Shown: positions 31,810 through 38,681 of the stretch, piece after piece
Numbering within the stretch: position 1 is the stretch's first letter
Layout: every line of letters begins with the position of its first letter
DNA from: Bradyrhizobium sp. STM 3809
Lineage (GTDB): Bacteria; Pseudomonadota; Alphaproteobacteria; Rhizobiales; Xanthobacteraceae
DNA: 38,681 nucleotides
Reading direction: 5' to 3'
Assembly: GCF_000239795.1 (NCBI RefSeq)
Contig: NZ_CAFJ01000125.1
Location: forward strand, 1 to 38,681
Notes under the pieces: model-generated
Database searches by the model: none
What the model was told of the DNA's origin: nothing
Seen by the model: only the letters and a program-made list of their open reading frames with translations
Translations under genes and position numbers: made by a program

Positions 31810-32772
31810 ATGCGGATTGCGGCTGGACTGGTGTTCGCAACTTCTTTGGCGGCGTCGCTCCTGGCGTCCAGCGCGGCCTGGTCGCAGGCCCAGCGCACGG
31901 CAGCAGCTCCAACGCCGGCTGCCGCTCCAGCGCCTGCCGCCGCTGCGGCACAGCCTGCCGCACAGGCCCAGCCACCGCGCGCGCCCTGCATGAACCCCGA
32001 GGCGCTCGGCGTCGGCCGCACGGTCGAGATCGACACCACGGGCGGTCCCGGCTTCGGCTTCGAGCACTTCAAGGATCTCGATTTCCTCAAGGATCACGAA
32101 GTCGTCCTGACGTTCGACGACGGCCCGTGGCCGGAGAACACTCCTGGCGTGCTCAAGGCGCTCGCCGATCAGTGCACCACCGGCATCTTCTTCATCATCG
32201 GCAAGCACGCGACCTACTATCCGGAGATCCTGAAGCAGGTCTACAACGCCGGCCACACGGTGGGCACGCACACCTGGTCGCACGCGGCGCTGACCAACAA
32301 GAAGCTGACCGAGGACCAGCGCAAGGAAGAGATCGAACTCGGCATCAGCGCCGTGAAATGGGCACTCGGCGGCAACTCGCCGGCGCCGTTCTTCCGCTTT
32401 CCCGCCCTGCAGCACCCGCCGGAGATGGTGACCTATCTCGGCACCCGCAACATCGGCATCTTCTCCTGCGACCTCGACTCGTTCGACTTCAAGGCGCGCA
32501 ATGCGCAGGCGGTCATCGACGTCACTTTCAAGAAGCTCGACAAGCTCGGCAAGGGCATCATCCTGATGCACGACTTCCACAAGCACACCGCCGAAGCCCT
32601 GCCCGAGCTGCTGCGCCGCCTGAAGGCCGGCGGCTACAAGGTCGTTGCGATGCGCGCCAAGGCGCCGGTGCAGTCGCTGCCGCAATATGACGAGCAGCTC
32701 GGCAAGATCGCGAAGCTGCCGACGGTGAGCCAACGGCCGGTCTCGAGCGTTGTGACGACAGTGTCCGAATGA
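31810..32772 (+). CDS. Exported polysaccharide deacetylase (NodB-like domain)
   Basis: A 320-residue protein with a signal peptide (ending SSAAWSQ) and an Ala/Pro-rich spacer. The NodB homology domain begins at VVLTFDDGPWPENTPG (first metal Asp) and has the HTVGTHTWSH metal His pair, FFRFPALQHP and a C-terminal GIILMHDFHKHT. It would remove N- or O-acetyl groups from an envelope polysaccharide or peptidoglycan. This is not nodB itself: no nod genes adjoin it, and NodB is shorter and lacks this leader. GAGGAAA lies before the ATG at 31810. Confidence 0.9.
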   Translation: MRIAAGLVFATSLAASLLASSAAWSQAQRTAAAPTPAAAPAPAAAAAQPAAQAQPPRAPCMNPEALGVGRTVEIDTTGGPGFGFEHFKDLDFLKDHEVVLTFDDGPWPENTPGVLKALADQCTTGIFFIIGKHATYYPEILKQVYNAGHTVGTHTWSHAALTNKKLTEDQRKEEIELGISAVKWALGGNSPAPFFRFPALQHPPEMVTYLGTRNIGIFSCDLDSFDFKARNAQAVIDVTFKKLDKLGKGIILMHDFHKHTAEALPELLRRLKAGGYKVVAMRAKAPVQSLPQYDEQLGKIAKLPTVSQRPVSSVVTTVSE

Positions 32773-32791
32773 TCGAGGATCTGTTTCGTCA

Positions 32792-33352
32792 GTGACCAAG
32801 TTACGTCTCGAAGGGTATGTCATCGCGTCGGCCGACGGAATGTTGGCCGACTCCCACAATGTGATGCCGGCGTCGCTCAAATTCCCGGGCGACGCTGCGT
32901 TTTTTTCCAGCGCCCTCGACGGCGCGGATCTGATCGTGCACGGCCGCAACTCCTATGAGGACCAGCCGAACTCGCCGAAGCGCAAACGGCTGGTGGTGAC
33001 GCGCTCGGTGGCGGGGATTGCGCCGGACACCGAGAAGCCGCATTCCGTGCTTTGGAACCCGGCCGGCGCCCCGTTCGAGCAGGCCTGCGCGGCCGCCGGC
33101 GTCACGAGCGGCACCGTGGCGATCATCGGCGGTCCCGTCGTGTTCGACATGTTCATGGACCGCTACGACACCTTCTTCCTGTCGTTCGCGCCCCACGTCA
33201 CGATCCCCGGCGGCGCCCCCTGCTTCACCGAGGTTGGTCCCGGCCGCTCGCCGCAGCAGGTGCTGACGGCCCACGGGCTCTCGCCGGCCAATCAGCTGAT
33301 GCTCGATCCCGCCCACGAGGTCAGCGTCACCGCCTGGAAGCGCGCCGCCTGA
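32792..33352 (+). CDS. RibD C-terminal/DHFR-like reductase
   Basis: A 186-residue cytosolic protein of the dihydrofolate-reductase-like fold. It opens with LEGYVIASADGMLAD, continues with FFSSALDGADLIVHGRNSYED (the usual strand-helix-glycine pattern), KRKRLVVTRSV, and VAIIGGPVVFDMFMDRYDTFFLS (the NADPH-site GG). Members reduce pyrimidine or other heterocycles; the substrate is unknown and no riboflavin genes are near. It starts with GTG 19 bases after the deacetylase stop and is probably co-transcribed. The stop is 9 bases from the convergent DoxX stop. Confidence 0.8.
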   Translation: MTKLRLEGYVIASADGMLADSHNVMPASLKFPGDAAFFSSALDGADLIVHGRNSYEDQPNSPKRKRLVVTRSVAGIAPDTEKPHSVLWNPAGAPFEQACAAAGVTSGTVAIIGGPVVFDMFMDRYDTFFLSFAPHVTIPGGAPCFTEVGPGRSPQQVLTAHGLSPANQLMLDPAHEVSVTAWKRAA

Positions 33353-33361
33353 ACCGGCCGG

Positions 33362-33817
33362 CTAGAGGTCACCATAGGCGCTCTGCTCGGGCGGCTTCGG
33401 CCCCTTGCCGTAGCCGAAGATCATGAACAGGGCGCCGATGATCGAGAGATTCTTCAGCGCGTCGATCAGGGCCTTGACGTTGTCGGGCGGGGACTGGTTC
33501 CAGAAATCGTGGAAGTAGTAGATCGTCGCACCGACGAAGATGATCATCAGGGCCGAGAAGAAGCGGCCGAGAAAGTTCAGCGCGATCATCAGCCCCGCCA
33601 GCACCTCGAAAGCACCGGCGGCGATCGCGAGGATCTGCGGCATCGGCATCTTCGCGGCGGCCTCGAGCTGCGCCGCATAGGGCGCGAGCAGCGCGGGAAT
33701 GGTCACCTTGGTGGCGATGAGGTCGGCAGTGGGCGCAATGCCGAGCAGCTTCGTCGCGCCGGAGTAGATGAAGATGACGGCGAACAGAACGCGCCCGAAC
33801 GTGATGAAACCCGGCAT
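33362..33817 (-). CDS. DoxX family membrane protein
   Basis: A 151-residue inner-membrane protein with four hydrophobic helices. The first is FITFGRVLFAVIFIYSGATKLLG, the DoxX signature, then ILAIAAGAFEVLAGLMIALNFLGRF, FSALMIIFVGATIYYF and NLSIIGALFMIFGYG. DoxX-family proteins are linked to sulfur or thiol redox and oxidative stress in some bacteria, but the reaction of this type is not known. It lies alone between convergent and same-strand neighbours. Confidence 0.88.
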   Translation of the reverse strand: MPGFITFGRVLFAVIFIYSGATKLLGIAPTADLIATKVTIPALLAPYAAQLEAAAKMPMPQILAIAAGAFEVLAGLMIALNFLGRFFSALMIIFVGATIYYFHDFWNQSPPDNVKALIDALKNLSIIGALFMIFGYGKGPKPPEQSAYGDL

Positions 33818-33964
33818 TCTCGCCCTCGTGGATCGACTTCAAACGACATGGTGCCGACGGACCGGCGGGATCTGTGACATCGCGAACGCTTTTCAACAAT
33901 AAAGGCGGGCGGAATGCGACCGAAACCGGACGAATTCCGCCACACTTCGATCACGTCAGGACGA

Positions 33965-36277
33965 TCACGCGAACAGCGTCGGCTGTGCCCTCCCCGCCCG
34001 TTCCTGCGCCTCGACGGCGGCCACCGCCGTCATGTTGAGGATGCCGCGGGCCGTCACCGAGGGGGTGAGGATGTGCGCCGGCCGCGCCGGACCGATCAGG
34101 ATCGGACCGACGGGAACCGCATCCGCCAGCACCTTGATCATCTGATAGGCGACGTTGGCGGCGTCGAGGTTCGGCATGATCAGGACGTTGGCCGAGCCGT
34201 CGAGATCCGAATGCGGCAGGATCGCCTTGCGCGCCGTCGCCGACAGCGCGGTGTCGCCCTGCATCTCGCCATCGGCCTCGAGGTCCGGACGATGCTGCTT
34301 CAACAGCGCCGTCGCCTGCCGCATCTTGCGCGAGGACTCGGTATCGTAGCTGCCGAAATCGGAATGCGAGACGAAGGCGATCTTCGGCTTGATGTTGAAG
34401 CGCGTGACGTGGTTGGCCGCGAGCGAGGCCATCTCGGCGAGCTCCTCCGCGGTCGGATCGGGGCGCACCTGGGTGTCGCCGATGAAATAAGCGCCCTTGC
34501 TGGTGATGGTGAGCGCCAGCGCCGCATAGTCGCTGACCCCCGGCATGAAGCCGATGATCTCGCGGACGTGACGCAGATGGCTCATGTAGCGGCCCTCGAC
34601 GCCGCAGATCATCGCATCCGCCTCGCCGCGAACCACCGCCAGCGCCGCGATGACGGTGGCATTGGTGCGCACCACCGTGCGCGCCGCATCCGGCGTCACG
34701 CCGCGCCGGCCGGCGATCTCGATGTAGCTCTGCACGTAGGAGCGGTAGCGCGGATCGTCCTCGGGGTTGACGAGATCGAAGTCACGCCCGGCCTTGATCG
34801 ACAGGCCGAAGCGCTTGATCCGCGCCTCGACGACGCTCGGACGCCCCACCAGGATCGGCCGCGCCAGCTTCTCTTCCAGCACCACCTGCGTGGCGCGCAG
34901 CACGCGCTCGTCCTCGCCCTCGGCATAGATCACGCGCACCGGCTGCGCCTTGGCCTTGGCGAACACCGGCTTCATGATCAGGCCGGAGCGGAACGCGAAG
35001 CGCTCCAGTAGCGCGGTGTATTCATCGAAGTTGGTGATCGGCCGGGTCGCGACACCGGACTCCATCGCGGCCTTCGCCACCGCCGGCGCGATGCGCAGGA
35101 TCAGGCGCGGATCGAACGGAGACGGGATCAGCGAGCCCGGGCCGAAGCCCTGGGTCTCGCCGGAGTCGAAGCCGCGGCTCACCGCGTCGGACGGCGGATC
35201 CTGCGCGAGCTGCGCGATCGCATCGACCGCCGCCTGCTTCATCGCCTCGTTGATCGCGGTGGCGCCGACATCGAGCGCGCCGCGGAAGATGAACGGGAAG
35301 CAGAGCACGTTGTTGACTTGGTTCGGGAAGTCCGAACGACCGGTGCAGATCATCGCGTCGGGCCGCGCCGCGCGTGCCTCCTCCGGCATGATCTCCGGAT
35401 TGGGATTGGCGAGCGCCATGATCAGCGGCTTCTCGGCCATCTGCTTCAAGAGATCCGGTTTCAGCACGCCGCCGGCGGAGAGCCCTAAGAAGATGTCGGC
35501 GCCGCCGATCACATCGGCCAAGGTCCGCTTGTCGGTCTTCTGCGCATAGACCGCCTTCCAGGGGTCCATCAGCGTGTTGCGGCCCTCATGCACGACACCG
35601 TCGATGTCGCAGACCCAGATGTTCTTGCGCTGCGCGCCCATCGACACCAGCAGATTGAGGCAGGCGATCGCGGCGGCGCCCGCGCCCGACGTCACGATCT
35701 TGACCTCGGAGAGCTGCTTGCCAGCCAGCGACAGCGCGTTCTTGATGGCGGCGCCGACGATGATCGCGGTGCCGTGCTGGTCGTCATGGAAGACCGGGAT
35801 CTTCATCCGCTCCTTGAGCCGCGCCTCGATCTCGAAGCACTCCGGTCCCTTGATGTCCTCGAGGTTGATGCCGCCGAAGGTCGGCTCCAGCGCCGCCACC
35901 GTCTCGACCACCCGGTCGATCGTCTCGGCATTGATCTCGATGTCGAACACGTCGATGCCGGCGAATTTCTTGAACAGGACCGCCTTGCCTTCCATGACCG
36001 GCTTGGAGGCCAGCGGGCCGATATTGCCGAGCCCGAGCACGGCGGTGCCGTTGGAGACGACGGCGACCAGATTGGCCCGCGCGGTCAGCGAGGCGGCCTC
36101 GGCCGGGTTGTTGGCGATCTCGGTGCAGGCAGCGGCCACGCCGGGGGAATAAGCGAGCGCGAGGTCGCGCTGGTTGGCGAGCGGCTTGGAAGCCTGGATC
36201 TCCAGCTTGCCGGGCCGCGGCAGGCGGTGGTAGGCCAGGGCTGCGGAACGAAGATCTTCAGAATAGGACGACGACAT
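33965..36277 (-). CDS. maeB: Malic enzyme with C-terminal phosphotransacetylase-like domain
   Basis: A 770-residue cytosolic enzyme that decarboxylates malate to pyruvate with NAD(P). The malic domain (about 1-425) has [18 protein letters not shown], the metal site region FDIEINAET and [16 protein letters not shown], the HDDQHGTA block, and the nucleotide-binding [16 protein letters not shown]. The C-terminal part (about 430-770) resembles phosphate acetyl/butyryltransferase ([38 protein letters not shown]) and is thought to be regulatory. The fusion is normal for alphaproteobacteria, including the DME and TME enzymes of rhizobia that feed bacteroid metabolism. NAD or NADP preference cannot be told from sequence by eye. 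GGAGCACGT precedes the ATG. Confidence 0.95.
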   Translation of the reverse strand: MSSSYSEDLRSAALAYHRLPRPGKLEIQASKPLANQRDLALAYSPGVAAACTEIANNPAEAASLTARANLVAVVSNGTAVLGLGNIGPLASKPVMEGKAVLFKKFAGIDVFDIEINAETIDRVVETVAALEPTFGGINLEDIKGPECFEIEARLKERMKIPVFHDDQHGTAIIVGAAIKNALSLAGKQLSEVKIVTSGAGAAAIACLNLLVSMGAQRKNIWVCDIDGVVHEGRNTLMDPWKAVYAQKTDKRTLADVIGGADIFLGLSAGGVLKPDLLKQMAEKPLIMALANPNPEIMPEEARAARPDAMICTGRSDFPNQVNNVLCFPFIFRGALDVGATAINEAMKQAAVDAIAQLAQDPPSDAVSRGFDSGETQGFGPGSLIPSPFDPRLILRIAPAVAKAAMESGVATRPITNFDEYTALLERFAFRSGLIMKPVFAKAKAQPVRVIYAEGEDERVLRATQVVLEEKLARPILVGRPSVVEARIKRFGLSIKAGRDFDLVNPEDDPRYRSYVQSYIEIAGRRGVTPDAARTVVRTNATVIAALAVVRGEADAMICGVEGRYMSHLRHVREIIGFMPGVSDYAALALTITSKGAYFIGDTQVRPDPTAEELAEMASLAANHVTRFNIKPKIAFVSHSDFGSYDTESSRKMRQATALLKQHRPDLEADGEMQGDTALSATARKAILPHSDLDGSANVLIMPNLDAANVAYQMIKVLADAVPVGPILIGPARPAHILTPSVTARGILNMTAVAAVEAQERAGRAQPTLFA

Positions 36278-36603
36278 ACGTGCTCCAGCGTTTCCGACCC
36301 GGATTTTTGGTCTCTTGAGGTTCGGTCAGACGTCGATTTTTCCGGCCGGTGGAAGCGCATGTGATGCACGTTGGGCGGCTTTCATGCAACATCCGAAACC
36401 ATCTCCGCAGGCATCCCGGACCAGCAATTTTCCTTTTCGCAGAAGCACATCCCTACTCCATCGCATTCATCCAGACTATCCTGATCCTGCTGCCTAAGCC
36501 TTGGGCTGGTCCCTACGTTGGTCCTTGGGTTTGCCCCTTGGGCTGATCCATAAGCTAATCCTTAAGCTGATCCTTGGGCGAGGATTCGGGCGGAGCACAT
36601 CGA
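36278..36603. other. Divergent gap with tandem repeats
   Basis: This 326-base gap separates the malic enzyme gene from the rightward 671-residue gene. No gene is supported. Its right third is a 12-bp tandem repeat tract (listed separately), and the rest is relatively AT-rich and probably holds both promoters. Confidence 0.6.
36499..36583 (+). repeat. 12-bp degenerate tandem repeat, about seven units
   Basis: Units follow head to tail: CCTTGGGCTGGT, CCCTACGTTGGT, CCTTGGGTTTGC, CCCTTGGGCTGAT (13 bases), CCATAAGCTAAT, CCTTAAGCTGAT, CCTTGGGCGAGG. The consensus is CCTTGGGCTGAT. The array ends 20 bases before the ATG of the 671-residue gene. Confidence 0.85.
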
Positions 36604-38619
36604 ATGAACCGTATCCTGATCGCAATCGCAGCCGTGGTCGTCCTCGGCATCGCCGGCCTGGTCGGCATCCCCTGGTACGCCCAGGCGCGCGCGGAGCGCG
36701 AGGTCGAGGCCAGTTTCGCCCAGATTCGCCAGAATGGCGCCACCGCGAGCCACGGCAAGGTCGGCTTCGACCTGTGGTCGCGCAAATTGACGATCGCCGA
36801 TGTCAAGATCGAGTCGGCGGCCCAGCCGCCGGCCAGCGTCACGTTCGGCGCGATCACGGCGACCGGGCTGAGCCAGCCCGACAGCGAGCACGTGGCGGCC
36901 TCCAGCCTCGAGGTGAGCGACGTCGCGATCACCGGCCAGATCCCCGGCCCGGCGGCGCTGCGCGTGAGTTACAAGCTGCCGCAGATCGTGGTGAAGGATT
37001 ACGCCGGTCCCGCCCGCTTCGCCGCCGTCCCGGCCGGCGGCGGCCTGCTCGAAAGCTACCGTGCGCTGATCCAGCAATTCGTCGCGATCAACGCGAGCGC
37101 GCTGACCATTCCGCGTGCGAACGGCACCATGGAGGGCGGACCGGCCGCCGCTGGTCCGGCGGAATTCACCTATACCGGCTTCACCGTCGAGAACATCAAG
37201 GACGGCCGCATCGCGAGCTACAAGCTCGACGAGGTGGCATTCACGATGAGCATGCAGCAGCCGGCCAACAAGCTCGCAGCGAGCAGCGGGCAGTCCGGCA
37301 AGGTCGAGAAGATGCAGGGGCGCATCACCGATATCGTTCACCGCGACATCGATGCCGGCGCATTCCTGGCCGTCCTCGATCCGGACGCTGCCAAGGACGA
37401 CAGCGCCCGCCGGCTCTATGGCCGGGTGACGACCGGCGCCTACGAGGTCAGCTCGGATGCCGGCGTGCGAATGCGCATGGACGGCATCTCGCTCGACGAA
37501 TTCAGCGTCCGGCCATCGCGGCTGCAACTGCCCGCGCTGCTCGCCGCCCTGCCCGCGTCCAGCGCCGCGCAGCCCACGCCCGAGCAGGCACGCGAGCTCA
37601 TGGAGAGGGTCGCCGGCATCTACGAAGGCATCGCGCTGAAGAACGCCGAGATGCGCGGCATGACGATCGAGACGCCGCAAGGGCCGCTCAAGCTTTCGGC
37701 GATCCGCGTCGATTTGCGCGACGGCAAGGGCGACATCGCGCTCGAAGGCTTCGACGGCCTCTCGCCCAACGGCCCGGTCAAGCTCGGACGCTTCGCACTG
37801 AAGGGCTTCGACGTCGCGGGCCTGCTGCGCTTCGCCGCCAAATACGCGGCGCAGACCGCCAAGCCGGCCGCCGCGGACGCGATCGTGCTGTTGAAGCTGC
37901 TCGACGGCGTCGAGTTGAAGGGGCTGATGGCGCCCTACAAGGCGGGCGACAAGCCGGTGCGGATCGAGACCGTCAGCCTCGATTGGGGCCAGTTCGTCGG
38001 CCCCATCCCGACGAAGGCGCGCCTGGTCGCCAAGATGGCCGGACCGCTCGACCCCTCGAACCCGGCGCTGCTGCCGCTCCTGGTCGCCGGCATCGACACC
38101 GCCGCGGTCGACGCCGATCTCGGCCTTGGCTGGACCGAGAACGCGAGCTCCTTCGCTCTCGAGCCGTTCAAGCTCGAGGTCAGCAATCTCGTCGCGGCCT
38201 CCGCCAACGTGTCGCTGTCCCAGGTACCGCGCGAGGTGTTCACCATCGACCTGCAGCAGGCGACGACCGCCGCGGCGCAGATCGAGGCCAGCGGGCTCGC
38301 TTTGACCGTGCGCGATCTCGGCGTCGTCGACGTGCTCGTCGCCAACTACGCGCGCAGCCATGCCATCCCCCGCGACGCCGCGCGCAAGGCGCTGGTCGAC
38401 AGCATCAAGGCGATCGGCGCCCAGGTCGCCGCCGATAATGCCGATGTCGCCGGCGCCGTCGACGCCGTCAGCCGCTTCGTCGAGAAGCCGCGCCAGACGT
38501 TTACGCTGAAGCTCTCGCCCCGCGCCAAGGTCCCCGCCATGCAGCTCGCCCAGTTGATCGCGATGGATCCGCCGAGCGCGCTGGCGCAGTTCAAGATCGA
38601 GGCCCAGACGGCGCCCTGA
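36604..38619 (+). CDS. Large membrane-anchored periplasmic protein, unknown
   Basis: A 671-residue protein with one N-terminal helix (MNRILIAIAAVVVLGIAGLV) that is an uncleaved anchor or signal. The rest is exported and beta-rich, with repeated phrases such as LTIADVKIES, IASYKLDEVAF, LKLSAIRVDLRDGKGDIALEGF and VRIETVSLDWGQF. The layout recalls AsmA/DUF945-type proteins that span the envelope, but I do not see a defining motif. A 12-bp repeat array lies just before it and CGGAGC is 8 bases before the ATG at 36604. It is divergent from the malic enzyme gene. Confidence 0.75.
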   Translation: MNRILIAIAAVVVLGIAGLVGIPWYAQARAEREVEASFAQIRQNGATASHGKVGFDLWSRKLTIADVKIESAAQPPASVTFGAITATGLSQPDSEHVAASSLEVSDVAITGQIPGPAALRVSYKLPQIVVKDYAGPARFAAVPAGGGLLESYRALIQQFVAINASALTIPRANGTMEGGPAAAGPAEFTYTGFTVENIKDGRIASYKLDEVAFTMSMQQPANKLAASSGQSGKVEKMQGRITDIVHRDIDAGAFLAVLDPDAAKDDSARRLYGRVTTGAYEVSSDAGVRMRMDGISLDEFSVRPSRLQLPALLAALPASSAAQPTPEQARELMERVAGIYEGIALKNAEMRGMTIETPQGPLKLSAIRVDLRDGKGDIALEGFDGLSPNGPVKLGRFALKGFDVAGLLRFAAKYAAQTAKPAAADAIVLLKLLDGVELKGLMAPYKAGDKPVRIETVSLDWGQFVGPIPTKARLVAKMAGPLDPSNPALLPLLVAGIDTAAVDADLGLGWTENASSFALEPFKLEVSNLVAASANVSLSQVPREVFTIDLQQATTAAAQIEASGLALTVRDLGVVDVLVANYARSHAIPRDAARKALVDSIKAIGAQVAADNADVAGAVDAVSRFVEKPRQTFTLKLSPRAKVPAMQLAQLIAMDPPSALAQFKIEAQTAP

Positions 38620-38681
38620 GTTCCGCCAGAATCGGGGCTGTGGCGCGAGCCAGGACGTAAGTCCACGCCTCTCTCCTCCGT

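Noticed and set aside
31810..32772. nodB (nodulation chitooligosaccharide deacetylase)
   Set aside because: It has the NodB-type domain, but the signal peptide, greater length and absence of nod genes or a nod box point to a general envelope deacetylase.
29188..32949. A very long open frame on the minus strand over the L,D-transpeptidase, peroxidase and deacetylase genes
   Set aside because: It is antisense to several genes with clear motifs and its own translation is Arg/Gly/His-rich with no domain. GC-rich codon bias leaves such frames open.
1..38681. CRISPR array, prophage or integrative element
   Set aside because: No spaced direct repeats, integrase, phage structural genes, tRNA or attachment-site pair was seen. 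The short tandem array at 36499 has no spacers.

Overview
The window looks like chromosome of a Bradyrhizobium-type alphaproteobacterium. It is uniformly GC-rich. It carries a eukaryote-like glutamine synthetase II beside a small DUF2735/GstI-type gene, a malic enzyme fused to a phosphotransacetylase-like domain, a CyaC-type redox adenylate cyclase, DUF982 and CreA proteins, and rhizobial palindromic repeats. I see no rRNA or tRNA gene, CRISPR array, integrase or insertion sequence.

Layout. Positions 1-527 are non-coding and rich in palindromic repeats. Positions 0.5-9.5 kb hold housekeeping and envelope genes: a DUF2778 L,D-transpeptidase-like protein, DUF1810, a twin-repeat PsiF-like protein, a hybrid histidine kinase, DUF3592, an exported hydrolase, an ABC-F ATPase and a c-type cytochrome with a FixK-like box. 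Positions 9.6-11.5 kb are the nitrogen module: glnII with its terminator, a clear sigma-54 promoter, and a divergent gstI-like gene. Positions 11.5-19.8 kb are a mixed set: MliC, a tyrosine phosphatase, an SGNH hydrolase broken by an amber codon, a QDPR-like SDR, a DUF2161 nuclease-fold protein, GNAT, thioesterase and M20 peptidase genes, and a small membrane-protein gene that looks frameshifted.

Positions 19.8-28.0 kb are the most interesting part. They encode a 710-residue Gly/Ala/Asp glycine-zipper protein with no Arg, Cys or Tyr, an HlyD-type adaptor, a PrtD-type secretion ABC transporter and an exported Pro/Ala-rich protein. A CyaC-like cyclase (six membrane helices with histidines, [2Fe-2S] domain, class III cyclase domain) sits between adaptor and transporter on the other strand. 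Each of the three secretion genes has, in its upstream gap, a 16-bp CRP-like palindrome matching TGTGA-N6-TCACA at 9 of 10 positions. My hypothesis is a redox/cAMP-controlled type I secretion system for a surface glycine-zipper protein. The gene content and sites are seen; the regulatory link and the protein's role are inferred.

Positions 28.3-38.7 kb hold creA, a YkuD L,D-transpeptidase with a long linker and a second degenerate domain, an exported glutathione peroxidase, a polysaccharide deacetylase, a RibD/DHFR-like reductase, DoxX, the malic enzyme, a 12-bp tandem repeat tract and a large membrane-anchored protein of unknown function.
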